A stretch of DNA of 64,000 nucleotides from Oceanisphaera marina (GTDB lineage Bacteria; Pseudomonadota; Gammaproteobacteria; Enterobacterales; Aeromonadaceae): the NCBI RefSeq assembly GCF_014643915.1, contig NZ_BMKE01000017.1, forward strand, positions 20,828 to 84,827, written 5' to 3'. The translations under genes were made by a program, and so were the position numbers. The notes beneath the pieces were generated by a model, which saw only the letters and a program-made list of their open reading frames with translations, had not been told where the DNA came from and did no database searches. Shown here piece by piece: positions 49,055-57,590 of this stretch. Within the stretch, counting starts at the first letter, position 1. Every line of letters starts with the position of its first letter.

Positions 49055-49158
49055 TACTCATACTCCTTAAAGCATTTATTCTCTGAATATTGTAAGGGTA
49101 TTGACCAAACTCGGCCCTAGCATCTAACAGTTATGTGGTTAACTATTAGATACTGATG

Positions 49159-49183
49159 TCAATCAACGGTATCTGTTGATTGA
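49159..49183. promoter_or_regulatory. Inverted repeat upstream of the PepSY-like gene
   Basis: TCAATCAAC-GGTATCT-GTTGATTGA: a perfect 9-bp dyad with a 7-bp centre, 105 bp before the start codon at 49054. A good operator candidate; the regulator is unknown. Confidence 0.5.
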
Positions 49184-49753
49184 AAACAAGGGTCGTTGAA
49201 TGGCGTTGATGCCGCTTCCTGTATGGAAGGTGTGACAAAGCCAATACGGTATTCAGTATGGCCAACAAGGCTGTGAGTGATGCCTTGTTCATGCCTTCTC
49301 TCCTCGTTTGACTGAGTTAAATGGTTTGTCCAGCGGACACGATCAAGCCTTGACCATAATTGGAGTTATTGCCAATTTTTGAGTGAAAAACAAGCATAAA
49401 AGAGGCCGGAAGGCGAAGGGTAAAAACAGACTGTCAGGGGTTCATTCCAGAGAAGTCAAAATAGGTGAATTGACCGCGATAGATCCTTACGGGCAATATA
49501 TACAGCTGATGGTAGAGCCGTTGTCCAGACTCGACAGCATCAAGTCGCAGTGCAGGGACTCGCTATGTATAGTGCCTTTGAACACGACGGGACCCCCCAG
49601 TTAAAAATATGGTCCGCTTTGCAAGCGCCCAGATGCGCGCTGAAACGACGGCATATCTTCTCTTGAATTCGATACCTTATGCCAGATAACAGGATATTCA
49701 GGTGCGCATAGGTGGCGTTTCAACAATGAAAAATAATACTATATTTTCAATAA

Positions 49754-49774
49754 ATCATGAATTAAGTTCATGAT
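49754..49774. promoter_or_regulatory. MetR-type box in front of the LysR gene
   Basis: ATCATGAA-TTAAG-TTCATGAT contains TGAA-N5-TTCA, the consensus of MetR, extended to a perfect 8-bp dyad. It ends 27 bp before the LysR start, fitting autoregulation. Confidence 0.65.
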
Positions 49775-49801
49775 ATTAAATACTAAAAGCGGAGTTAAGT
49801 G

Positions 49802-50686
49802 ATGTTGGAGCGGTTTCACCTTGAAGTACTGGCAGCAATAAAAGAGCAAGGAACCTTAACCCAGGCGGCCGAATCGTTGAATTTATCCCAGTCTGCATTG
49901 AGCCACAGCATCAAAAAACTGGAAGGCCAGATCAAAACACCTGTTTGGCAAAAAGAAGGGAGAAACTTGCGGCTGACCAACGCGGGTGAACAAATTTTGA
50001 CCCTTGCCAATCGGGTGCTGCCGCAATTCAAACATACCGAACACCTGTTGCGTCAGATAGCGAAAGGCGAAATGGGTTCACTGCGTATCGGCATGGAATG
50101 CCACCCCTGCTATCAATGGCTGTTAAAAGTGATTGAACCCTATCTTGTAAAGTGGCCAAACGTTGATATTGACGTAAAACAGGAATTTCAGTTCGGTGGT
50201 CTGGGTGCCCTGCATAACTTCGAGATAGATATCCTGGTTACGCCAGATCCTCTGTATAAACCTAATTTGACGTTTATACCGGTATTTGACTACGAGCATA
50301 GGCTGGTCGTTGCATCATCTCACCCCCTTGCCAGGCAAGACTCCATCATGCCCGAACAGCTCAGTGAAGAGGTGTTATTCAGCTACCCGGTAGAGCCTGA
50401 ACGGCTGGATATTTACAGCCAGTTTTTAAACCCCGCAAAATGCACGGTCAAAAAACACAAAACCATAGAAACCACGGAAATCATGCTGCAAATGGTGGCG
50501 GCAGGCAGAGGCGTCTGTGCATTGCCTGGTTGGCTGGTGGATGAATTCGCCAAAAAAATGGCCATTAACAGCCTGCGGTTCGGTCAAGATGGCATTAGAA
50601 AACAGATCTTTGTGGGGGTGCGAAAGGGCGAAGAGCAGATTAATTATCTGAGTGAATTTATTGCATTGGCTCAGCATGTCAGGTGA
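49802..50686 (+). CDS. metR: LysR-family regulator, MetR-like
   Basis: 294 aa. Winged-helix N-terminus (LNLSQSALSHSIKKLEGQI) and a type-2 periplasmic-binding effector domain with the MetR-like block GSLRIGMECHPCYQWLLKVI. MetR senses homocysteine and controls methionine genes. The next genes are mesX and mesD, a methionine synthase system, and MetR-type boxes lie in front of both metR and mesX, supporting this role. ATG 49802 has GGAG seven bases upstream; a GTG three bases earlier is unlikely. Confidence 0.82.
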   Translation: MLERFHLEVLAAIKEQGTLTQAAESLNLSQSALSHSIKKLEGQIKTPVWQKEGRNLRLTNAGEQILTLANRVLPQFKHTEHLLRQIAKGEMGSLRIGMECHPCYQWLLKVIEPYLVKWPNVDIDVKQEFQFGGLGALHNFEIDILVTPDPLYKPNLTFIPVFDYEHRLVVASSHPLARQDSIMPEQLSEEVLFSYPVEPERLDIYSQFLNPAKCTVKKHKTIETTEIMLQMVAAGRGVCALPGWLVDEFAKKMAINSLRFGQDGIRKQIFVGVRKGEEQINYLSEFIALAQHVR

Positions 50687-50824
50687 TTACCCAGCCTGGG
50701 TATCTGGCATCAGCATTCTGGCCGCAGGGGCTATCCCAGAACATACACCCCAATCACACCTGAACGTGCCTTCAAACCGTTGAACGTGCACGAGTGCCCG
50801 CCCGGGCGTTGCCTTACAATGAAT

Positions 50825-50841
50825 GATGAGCAAAATTCATC
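50825..50841. promoter_or_regulatory. Near-consensus MetR box upstream of mesX
   Basis: GATGAG-CAAAA-TTCATC has halves TGAG/TTCA at MetR spacing (one mismatch). It lies about 150 bp before mesX. A second weaker AT-rich dyad follows (ATGAGGTAAAATCAT). Confidence 0.45.
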
Positions 50842-50991
50842 TATTGATGAGGTAAAATCATTTTTGTTCATGTTATCTGGCCTGTATAACATACCTAAGC
50901 CTTAGCTCTAGACATCTGGACTTCTAGATAACAAGACATCATCAAGCCCAGAAAGAGCAAAGAACAAATTCATGTTTATCTCGGAAAATGG

Positions 50992-51987
50992 ATGCCAGAC
51001 ACTATGAGTAACGACTTCAAGTTTGCTATCAACAGCATCAGCTTTGATGAAAATTATCAGCCCTCGGACAGTACGCGTATTACGACCAACTTCGCGAACC
51101 TGGCCAGAGGAGAGAGCCGCCAAGAGAATTTGCGCAACGCCTTGACGATGACCAATAATCGGTTCAATGCCCTGGCCGATTGGGACAACCCTAAAGGGGA
51201 CCGTTACTCAGTTGAACTGGAAATCATTTCCGTTGATATGGATATTGATAAAGAAGGCAAGGGTCAAAGCTTTCCTACCATTGAAATATTGAAGACGAAT
51301 ATTGTTGACCACAAGACTAAAAAACGGTTTGAAGGCATTACAGGGAATAACTTTTCCTCTTATGTGCGAGATTATGACTTCAGCGTATTGCTACTGGAGC
51401 ATAATAAGGGCAAGGACACATTCAGCATTCCGGAAAATTTTGGCGACCTGCATGGGAAGCTTTTTAAATGTTTCGTTGATTCAGATGCCTACCAGCAGAA
51501 CTTCAATAAATCACCTGTGATCTGTCTCAGTGTGTCGGATAATAAGACCTATCATCAGACTGAAAACAAGCATCCCATATTGGGTGTTGAATATTTACCC
51601 AATGAATCGTCTTTGACAGAGCAATACTTCAAAAAGATGGGGCTGAAGGTTCGCTACTTTATGCCACCACATAGCGTTGCGCCTCTGGCTTTCTACTTCT
51701 TTGGTGATTTGCTTAATGATTACAGTAACCTGGAGCTGATAAGCACCATCAGCACCATGGAAACCTTTCAGAAGATTTACCGACCTGAAATATATAATGC
51801 CAACGCGGTGGCAGGGAAAATATATAAACCGAATCTGAAGAACGCAGATCATTCATTGACTCAAATCGTTTATGATCGAGAAGAGCGTAGCCAGTTAGCT
51901 ATTAAACAAGGGAAGCTTGCTGAAGAGAATTTTATCAAGCCCTATCAAGCCATCCTTGAGCAATGGTCTGCCAGTTACGCGTCCTGA
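50992..51987 (+). CDS. mesX: MesX (DUF1852), partner of methionine synthase MesD
   Basis: 331 aa. DUF1852 family, with the usual opening FKFAINSISFDENYQPSDSTRITTNFANLARGESR and the MPPHSVAPLAFYFFGD block. MesX is known to be required with MesD for folate-independent, oxygen-dependent methionine synthesis; it is thought to be an oxygenase acting in methyl donor supply, though its chemistry is not settled. mesD follows 43 bp downstream. The ATG at 50992 has GGAAAATGG upstream; the ATG at 51004 is an alternative that also starts near the family N-terminus. Confidence 0.88.
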   Translation: MPDTMSNDFKFAINSISFDENYQPSDSTRITTNFANLARGESRQENLRNALTMTNNRFNALADWDNPKGDRYSVELEIISVDMDIDKEGKGQSFPTIEILKTNIVDHKTKKRFEGITGNNFSSYVRDYDFSVLLLEHNKGKDTFSIPENFGDLHGKLFKCFVDSDAYQQNFNKSPVICLSVSDNKTYHQTENKHPILGVEYLPNESSLTEQYFKKMGLKVRYFMPPHSVAPLAFYFFGDLLNDYSNLELISTISTMETFQKIYRPEIYNANAVAGKIYKPNLKNADHSLTQIVYDREERSQLAIKQGKLAEENFIKPYQAILEQWSASYAS

Positions 51988-52030
51988 ATTCGGGATTTAT
52001 AATTAACAAGAATATAAAGCGGTATTTGTT

Positions 52031-53074
52031 ATGAAAAAATTATTACCTACTTCAACAGCGGGCAGTTTACCCAAACCTTCTTGGCTGGCACAACCCGAGA
52101 CACTTTGGTCACCCTGGAAATTGCAAGGTGAAGAGTTAACCGAAGGGAAACAGGATGCGTTACGGGTATCGTTGCAAGAGCAGCAGCACGCAGGTATTGA
52201 TATAGTCAGTGACGGCGAGCAAACCCGCCAACACTTTGTGACTACCTTTATTGAACACCTTGACGGTGTTGATTTTGAGAAACGCAAGACCGTTAAAATA
52301 CGTGATCGCTATGATGCGAGTGTACCGACGGTAGTGGGAGCAGTGAGTCGCCCAAAGTCAGTGTTTGTTGAAGATGCCAAATTTTTACGCCAGCAAACCA
52401 GGCAACCCATTAAATGGGCCCTGCCTGGTCCCATGACCATGATCGACACGCTGTATGATGATCATTATAAAAGCCGTGAAAAACTGGCCTGGGAATTCGC
52501 CAAAATACTCAACCAGGAAGCCAAAGAATTAGAGGCAGCGGGTGTTGATATTATCCAGTTTGATGAGCCTGCCTTTAATGTATTTTTTGATGATGTGAAT
52601 GAGTGGGGCATTAAAACATTAGAACGCGCCATTGAAGGTCTCAAGTGCGAAACGGCGGTTCATATTTGCTATGGCTACGGTATTAAAGCGAATACGGATT
52701 GGAAAAAGACCCTGGGCTCTGAGTGGCGGCAATATGAAGAGGCTTTTCCAAAGCTGCAACAGTCTAACATCGATATTATTTCGTTAGAATGTCACAACTC
52801 GCATGTGCCTATGGATCTACTGGAACTTATTCGCGGTAAAAAGGTGATGGTAGGCGCCATTGATGTGGCCGCCAATCGAATCGAGACGCCTGAGGAAGTT
52901 GCCGATACGCTGCGTAAAGCGTTGCAGTTTGTTGATGCAGACAAGCTCTACCCTTGTACCAACTGTGGCATGGCACCCTTGTCTCGTGCCGTGGCAAGAG
53001 GCAAACTGAATGCCTTGAGTGCTGGCGCAGACATCATCCGAAGAGAACTCCTGGCCCAGGGGGTGGTTTCCTAA
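52031..53074 (+). CDS. mesD: Core folate-independent methionine synthase MesD
   Basis: 347 aa. MetE-like catalytic barrel without MetE's N-terminal folate domain. Zinc ligands are in VHICYGYG (His and Cys), SLECHNS (Glu) and PCTNCGM (Cys). ALPGPMTMIDTLYDDHY and IIQFDEPAF are conserved. MesD transfers a methyl group to homocysteine; it needs no methyl-folate and depends on MesX and oxygen. The direct methyl donor is not known. It could act when cobalamin or folate is short. Confidence 0.88.
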   Translation: MKKLLPTSTAGSLPKPSWLAQPETLWSPWKLQGEELTEGKQDALRVSLQEQQHAGIDIVSDGEQTRQHFVTTFIEHLDGVDFEKRKTVKIRDRYDASVPTVVGAVSRPKSVFVEDAKFLRQQTRQPIKWALPGPMTMIDTLYDDHYKSREKLAWEFAKILNQEAKELEAAGVDIIQFDEPAFNVFFDDVNEWGIKTLERAIEGLKCETAVHICYGYGIKANTDWKKTLGSEWRQYEEAFPKLQQSNIDIISLECHNSHVPMDLLELIRGKKVMVGAIDVAANRIETPEEVADTLRKALQFVDADKLYPCTNCGMAPLSRAVARGKLNALSAGADIIRRELLAQGVVS

Positions 53075-53218
53075 TACCAGATTGAGTAAGTCACTCATCT
53101 ATTGAGCTGCTCGGTAAAGGCTGAACAAAGGATCTTCTCTGCGACACGCTGCAGATGAATGACACTCACCGTCTCTTGTTTAACTAGAATAGTGATAAAC
53201 ATGATGATGGAGATGGCT

Positions 53219-53950
53219 ATGCCGAGCAGAAACAACCTTTCTACGCCCATGCAGAACCAACTGCTGGCGGCATTGCCGAACGACGTGCAGCAGCGCCTGT
53301 TCCCGCACCTCGAACTGGTATCCTTGCCGTTGGGAAAGGTATTGTACGAATCGGGGAGCCGCTTGCGGCATGTTTATTTCCCTACCGATGCTATCGTTTC
53401 GTTGCTCTATGTCATGCAAAACGGTGCCTCGGCTGAAATTTCGGTCGTGGGTAATGAAGGTATCGTCGGTATTGCCGTCTTCATGGGGGGAGACAGCACC
53501 CCGAGCAGGGCCATCGTCCAGAGTGCTGGAAGTGGCTACCGGCTGCTCAGTGCTCTGTTCAAAGAGGAATTTACACGTGACGCCGATACGCGGCTGCTGA
53601 TGTTGCGTTATACCCAGGCTCTGATCACTCAGATGGCGCAAACGGCGGTGTGCAATCGCCATCATACGGTCGACCAGCAGCTGTGTCGCTGGTTGTTGCT
53701 GTCATTGGACAGGTTATCGGATAACAACCTGACCATGACTCAGGAGTTGATTGCCAACATGCTTGGCGTGCGTCGGGAAGGCGTTACCATTGCAGCCCAC
53801 AAGCTGCAACAGCTTGGGGTCATCGAATACCACCGTGGGCACATCACAGTACTGGACAGGTCCAGACTGGAACAGTTGAGTTGTGAATGCTACGCCGTGG
53901 TCAAAAAAGAAACCGATCGCCTGCAATCTTTCCCTCATAGTGGCAAATAA
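53219..53950 (+). CDS. Crp/Fnr-family transcription regulator
   Basis: 243 aa. Cyclic-nucleotide-binding beta barrel (LPLGKVLYESGSRLRHVYFPTDAIVSLL, VGNEGIVGIAVFMGG) then a winged helix (MTQELIANMLGVRREGVTIAAHKLQQLGVI). The N-terminal Cys of Fnr are absent, so it is not a Fe-S sensor; effector unknown. Starting at 53219, GGAG lies six bases upstream; an ORF start at 53159 only adds leader. It stands alone, 145 bp after mesD. Relatives of this shape often control stress or biofilm genes. Confidence 0.85.
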   Translation: MPSRNNLSTPMQNQLLAALPNDVQQRLFPHLELVSLPLGKVLYESGSRLRHVYFPTDAIVSLLYVMQNGASAEISVVGNEGIVGIAVFMGGDSTPSRAIVQSAGSGYRLLSALFKEEFTRDADTRLLMLRYTQALITQMAQTAVCNRHHTVDQQLCRWLLLSLDRLSDNNLTMTQELIANMLGVRREGVTIAAHKLQQLGVIEYHRGHITVLDRSRLEQLSCECYAVVKKETDRLQSFPHSGK

Positions 53951-53960
53951 AACCACAAAA

Positions 53961-53986
53961 CGGGAGTCCGTCCCAGACGTCTCCCG
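53961..53986 (+). terminator. Hairpin after the Crp-family gene
   Basis: CGGGAG...CGTC-CCA-GACG...CTCCCG with a small internal bulge. No T run follows, so termination is uncertain. Confidence 0.4.
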
Positions 53987-54095
53987 AAATTCCTGAATTT
54001 GGTCACCGACTTCCACCGCTCAACAGAGATAACGGCGGAAGTTAACGGTGGCAATCAAGGTCTGTGGTGTGTTCCGTTAAGACCTTGTTCCCGCC

Positions 54096-54251
54096 TTATT
54101 CTTTGGCTTTTTGTGGAGGTTGCTGTTGCTGTTGAGCATCAGCCTTGGTTGCCGCCTTGGGTTCATTTTTTCCCTGCGTGCGTTGTTGCTGCTGGGGATC
54201 TTGCGGCGCGGCTTTTTTCTCGGGCTGATTAGGGGTACGGGTTTTGTCCAT
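54096..54251 (-). CDS. Small Gln-rich hydrophilic protein
   Basis: 51 aa: a start at 54251 behind AGAGGTTACC, then a low-complexity chain of Gln, Lys, Pro and Ala (QDPQQQQRTQ, DAQQQQQPPQKAKE). It is predicted disordered, with no membrane or known domain. A real but unrecognised small protein is likely because of the good ribosome site and clean frame; low-complexity codons could also be an artefact. The 54252-54505 gap holds nothing else clear. Confidence 0.5.
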   Translation of the reverse strand: MDKTRTPNQPEKKAAPQDPQQQQRTQGKNEPKAATKADAQQQQQPPQKAKE

Positions 54252-54505
54252 GGTAACCTCTGAGTGTATCGCCCTCCGCGATATTGCGTCTTGACGATGT
54301 AATCAGTATGACAGCGAACCAGTGCTGCATCTGTACGCTGTCACACTCAACGCGCAAATAAGCGGTATATTTGTCAGCGTGTGCCGATAGTGGTTCAATC
54401 GCCGATGCTCCTGTCCTTATTGCTATGTCTGTTTAACGGCCATGCCAGTACCCTGGCGTACACTAAACGGCAGGGGGGCATACACAGCCATTTATAGTCG
54501 GTTGC

Positions 54506-54664
54506 TCAGATCCTGCCCAGTAGTAGCAGCACCACAACCACCAACAACACAATACCCAAAATACCGCTTGGGGCATAACCCCAGCTACGGCTGTGGGGCC
54601 AGCTGGGAATGGCGCCGATCAGTAGCAAAATCAGCAGGATTAACAGAATAGTTCCCAATGTCAT
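54506..54664 (-). CDS. DUF3309 small membrane protein
   Basis: 52 aa: two membrane segments (TLGTILLILLILLLIGAI and LGIVLLVVVVLLLLG) joined by the SWPHSRSWGYAPSG loop, the pattern of DUF3309. Function unknown; such proteins are common near stress genes. GGGAG precedes the ATG at 54664. A truncated copy of this gene and its leader lies at 47166-47495. Confidence 0.85.
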   Translation of the reverse strand: MTLGTILLILLILLLIGAIPSWPHSRSWGYAPSGILGIVLLVVVVLLLLGRI

Positions 54665-54928
54665 TTCTCCCGGCAGGTCACTCACCAATGTGCAGATGAG
54701 CACACCCATCGGCACCATACCCCAGACGCGATGACCATAGCCGACTGCGTCCGAAAGGAGTCAGTAATCACAGGGCGGCCTGCATGACACCCGACTGTAT
54801 CGCCATCTCCTTATCGTTAATCTAGTACCTAATTCAGAGGGGGTCTGTACGCCATCATACATACTTGGTCTGCATACTGGGCTAAACGTCATGTTCAGCT
54901 CTCTCAGTCCGCAGACTCGGGATAAGGG
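54600..54928. repeat. Duplicated DUF3309 start and leader, copy 2
   Basis: Partner of 47166-47495. It covers the first 22 codons or so of the intact DUF3309 gene and about 260 bp of its leader. This copy is next to the full gene, so it is probably the source. Confidence 0.85.
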
Positions 54929-55091
54929 GGCCGTTTTCACCCGTTATGCCGTAGTGCTTGCAACCTGAGGCGGGTGAAATAAAACTTTAATGGCATGAAA
55001 AACCAAGAGGGGAAATCACCGAGGAACTATCGTCATTCCAGCAACCAGGCTGTGCAGTTGAATGATGTTAACGCACCATCAATACGGTGGA
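54665..55091. other. 427-bp leader of DUF3309
   Basis: No gene is supported. The part up to 54928 is the repeated leader shared with 47166-47495; the rest shows nothing clear. Conservation of the leader in a copy without a gene is curious. Confidence 0.5.
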
Positions 55092-55478
55092 TTACAGCAG
55101 CCACAGCACTCCTCCGGTTACCACGGCAGCAAATGTCAGTAAGATGGCCAGTAATGTCATGCGTTTATGCGATTGCGCTTCAATGTCATGGTTATCCATT
55201 CTTTTCAGCGCTTTACGTGATTTTGCAACCGCTGCCCAAAAAATGAAAATAGCCACAATAATGAAAATCTCGGCGGCCGCTTTTGCGACCAGTGTGTGGT
55301 CGGTGTCTTTAAATACCGCTTTCAGACCCAACGCCAGCGCAATGGCGGCCATGCCGGTTCTCATCCAGCCGGCAAAGGTCCGCTCGTTTGCCAAAATGGT
55401 TCTGTCTTCTGCCCAGGCGGTTCGCGTATCGGCCAGCTCGGTGGTGCTTGGGTTATCCGAAAGTTCGCTATCTGGCAC
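55092..55478 (-). CDS. DUF202/YidH-family membrane protein
   Basis: 128 aa. N-terminal AWAEDRTILANERTFAGWMRTGMA is the DUF202 signature; three membrane helices follow (AAIALALGLKAVF, AEIFIIVAIFIFWAAV, LLAILLTFAAVVTGGVLWLL). YidH-like proteins have no settled role. The gene lies between DUF3309 and the FNT-family gene on the same strand. Confidence 0.88.
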   Translation of the reverse strand: MPDSELSDNPSTTELADTRTAWAEDRTILANERTFAGWMRTGMAAIALALGLKAVFKDTDHTLVAKAAAEIFIIVAIFIFWAAVAKSRKALKRMDNHDIEAQSHKRMTLLAILLTFAAVVTGGVLWLL

Positions 55479-55548
55479 ATTTATTCCTTAACAGGATTCA
55501 TTTTCCCGATATAACGTTTATCAGCATCTGCTTGCTATGTAATCAGCA

Positions 55549-56481
55549 TCACATTTCTTCATGTACCTGGCCATAGGCCAGCATGGCAAACAGCCCGGTA
55601 CCGCCAATAATGTTGCCGAGGAGTACCGGCGCAATATGATAAATAAAGCCGGTGAATATATTCATTTCGCCATTGACCACCAGCGTGAAAATCTCGTTTG
55701 AACCGGCAATCACATGGGTAAAATCACCCGCCGCGATCAGCCAGGTAAACATCACGATAACCAATATTTCAGCATCTTTTGCCGAAGGCAGCATCCAGAC
55801 CAAGGCCGCGATGAAAAATCCGGAGGGAATCCCTCGCAGAAAGGTTTCAGATGGAGTCAGTTGTGCCACATGGCGCGATATTTCCAGTATGGCGGCGAGC
55901 GTGTCTGCAGGTAATATGTTGCCGTGAACGCTCATGGTGGCAATCACAAAGGTGCCAAAGAAATTGGCCGCCAGCACCACCCCCCACAGACGCGCGATAT
56001 GATAAAAACGCTGACGTGTGGGATCGGCCAGCACAGGCAGCACCACTGTGATGGTATTTTCGGTGAACAGTTGTAGCCGACACATAATCACCAACACAAA
56101 GCCGAAGGTGTAACCCAGGCTTTCAATCAGCGTCAGGTAGGGATGATCCGATCCCAGGTTAGCGCGAATAATCCCCTCGGCGAGCACCGAGGTGGATATG
56201 CCGGCCCCCGCGGCCACACCGGACCACCACAGTGATATTTTTGGCCGCAGCAGTTCTTCTTCGCCTTCGCGCAGAATAATGGAATACACCGTCAGCGCCG
56301 ACAGATTACCGTGTTTGGCTACAGCATCACGCTCTTTGCGCGTTAATGACTTTTCGGTTGGAGTTGGGGTTTTTTCGCGAGACTCGCGATCTTTCACTCT
56401 GTCGCGTGTCTCTTGTTCTTCTGCCGCCTCTTGGGCTTTTTTTTCCTGGGCGTTATTACGATTGGCTTTCTCGTCACTCAT
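55549..56481 (-). CDS. YfdC-like formate/nitrite transporter-family channel
   Basis: 310 aa. A very charged, disordered N-terminus (about 55 residues) precedes six membrane segments of the FNT fold, with GYTFGFVLVIMCRLQLFTENT and TWLIAAGDFTHVIAGS as signature loops. It fits E. coli YfdC in length and order rather than FocA or NirC; substrate unknown. It ends the leftward run of stress/membrane genes, with the copper genes to its right. Confidence 0.87.
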   Translation of the reverse strand: MSDEKANRNNAQEKKAQEAAEEQETRDRVKDRESREKTPTPTEKSLTRKERDAVAKHGNLSALTVYSIILREGEEELLRPKISLWWSGVAAGAGISTSVLAEGIIRANLGSDHPYLTLIESLGYTFGFVLVIMCRLQLFTENTITVVLPVLADPTRQRFYHIARLWGVVLAANFFGTFVIATMSVHGNILPADTLAAILEISRHVAQLTPSETFLRGIPSGFFIAALVWMLPSAKDAEILVIVMFTWLIAAGDFTHVIAGSNEIFTLVVNGEMNIFTGFIYHIAPVLLGNIIGGTGLFAMLAYGQVHEEM

Positions 56482-56691
56482 TCAACCATCCTTTGGTGAA
56501 TCACTCATTCGGCAGGGAGAGGGCATCGATTTTTGATGCAGGGAAACAGAGCTGAAGTCGTATCTTGATGTCGAATCCTGAGTATTGCCGACGCCCTCGG
56601 GTTTGTAAAACACCCGCCACTCGCTGAATGGTCAGCTGCAATCTCATTCAAATTACCACTTTATCGGCCAGGGTAACACGGGGTGATGGCA

Positions 56692-57369
56692 TCACTCAGG
56701 CACATCCAGGGTGTAGCCCATGCCTCTGATGGTTTGAATGAGCTTGAGTTCGAAGCCATCATCTATCTTGGCGCGTAATCGGCGAATGGCCACGTCAATC
56801 ACATTGGTATCGCTGTCGAAGTTCATGTCCCAGACCAGAGAGGCAATGAGCGAGCGTGGCAATACTTCACCCTGGCGGCGCACCAGCAATTCCAGCAGGG
56901 CAAATTCTTTGTTGGTCAGGTGAATGGCTTCACCGGCACGCACCGCGCGGCGCCGAGGCAGGTTTAGCGTGAGATCGGCCACTGTGAGTTGGTCGTTTTG
57001 TGCCTGAGGAATACTTCGGCGCAGCAGGGTGCGTACTCGGGCTAGCAGTTCGGAAAAGGCAAACGGCTTAACCAGATAATCGTCAGCCCCCAATTCCAGC
57101 CCACGCACTCTGTCTTCCACGCTGTCTTTGGCGGTTAAAAACAACAGCGGCATGTGCCGGCCTTGATCGCGCAGCGCTTCTACAATGCGCCAGCCATCCA
57201 GATCCGGCAGCATCACATCCAGAATGATCAAATCGTAAGGTTCACTCACCGCCAAATGCAGGCCGTCCAGGCCGCTGCGAGTGAGATCTACTACAAATCC
57301 CGCCTCGTTCAGCCCTTTTTGCAGGTAATCACCGGTTTTTTGTTCATCTTCAATGATAAGAAGTTTCAT
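56692..57369 (-). CDS. copR: Copper-responsive response regulator
   Basis: 225 aa, OmpR family, closest to CusR/CopR. Receiver ([22 protein letters not shown]; phospho-Asp in [12 protein letters not shown]; Lys in [14 protein letters not shown]) and winged helix ([30 protein letters not shown]). It is expected to bind the box in the divergent copA promoter. Its kinase, copS, is not adjacent but at the far end of the copper cluster. Confidence 0.9.
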   Translation of the reverse strand: MKLLIIEDEQKTGDYLQKGLNEAGFVVDLTRSGLDGLHLAVSEPYDLIILDVMLPDLDGWRIVEALRDQGRHMPLLFLTAKDSVEDRVRGLELGADDYLVKPFAFSELLARVRTLLRRSIPQAQNDQLTVADLTLNLPRRRAVRAGEAIHLTNKEFALLELLVRRQGEVLPRSLIASLVWDMNFDSDTNVIDVAIRRLRAKIDDGFELKLIQTIRGMGYTLDVPE

Positions 57370-57480
57370 GCACTGTCTCTTTTTGCTCTGTCTTTGCTGA
57401 TGATGATGACGGTCCTGCGCGCGTCTCTACAACCTTTATTTTGCTGTGTTTAACCTGCCTGCCCGCCCCATGACGGCAAG

Positions 57481-57496
57481 ATGACAATTTTGTAAT
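57481..57496. promoter_or_regulatory. CusR/CopR-type box
   Basis: ATGACAA-TT-TTGTAAT is one base from the CusR palindrome ATGACAANNTTGTCAT. It lies in the 221-bp divergent promoter between copR and copA, the expected place for control by copper. Confidence 0.75.
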
Positions 57497-57590
57497 CTGC
57501 TTGTCATGTTACAGACAGGGTTCGCTTTCTATTCTCTCTTTATAACGCGCATGGCTAATCAGCAGCATACCAGGCAGGAGATAAGGTGCG

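Larger units (their letters stand above)
49055..49801. other. 747-bp gap between the PepSY-like gene and the MetR-like gene
   Basis: It holds an inverted repeat (49159-49183) and a MetR-type box (49754-49774). A 73-codon frame from a GTG at 49383 (MKNKHKRGRKAKGKNRLSG...) is very basic but has no ribosome site and no recognisable match, so I leave it unsupported. The sequence 49600-49740 shows nothing clear. Confidence 0.5.

Noticed and set aside
49383-49604. A 73-codon basic frame in the 49-kb gap
   Set aside because: GTG start without a ribosome site, no recognised motif and no supporting context.
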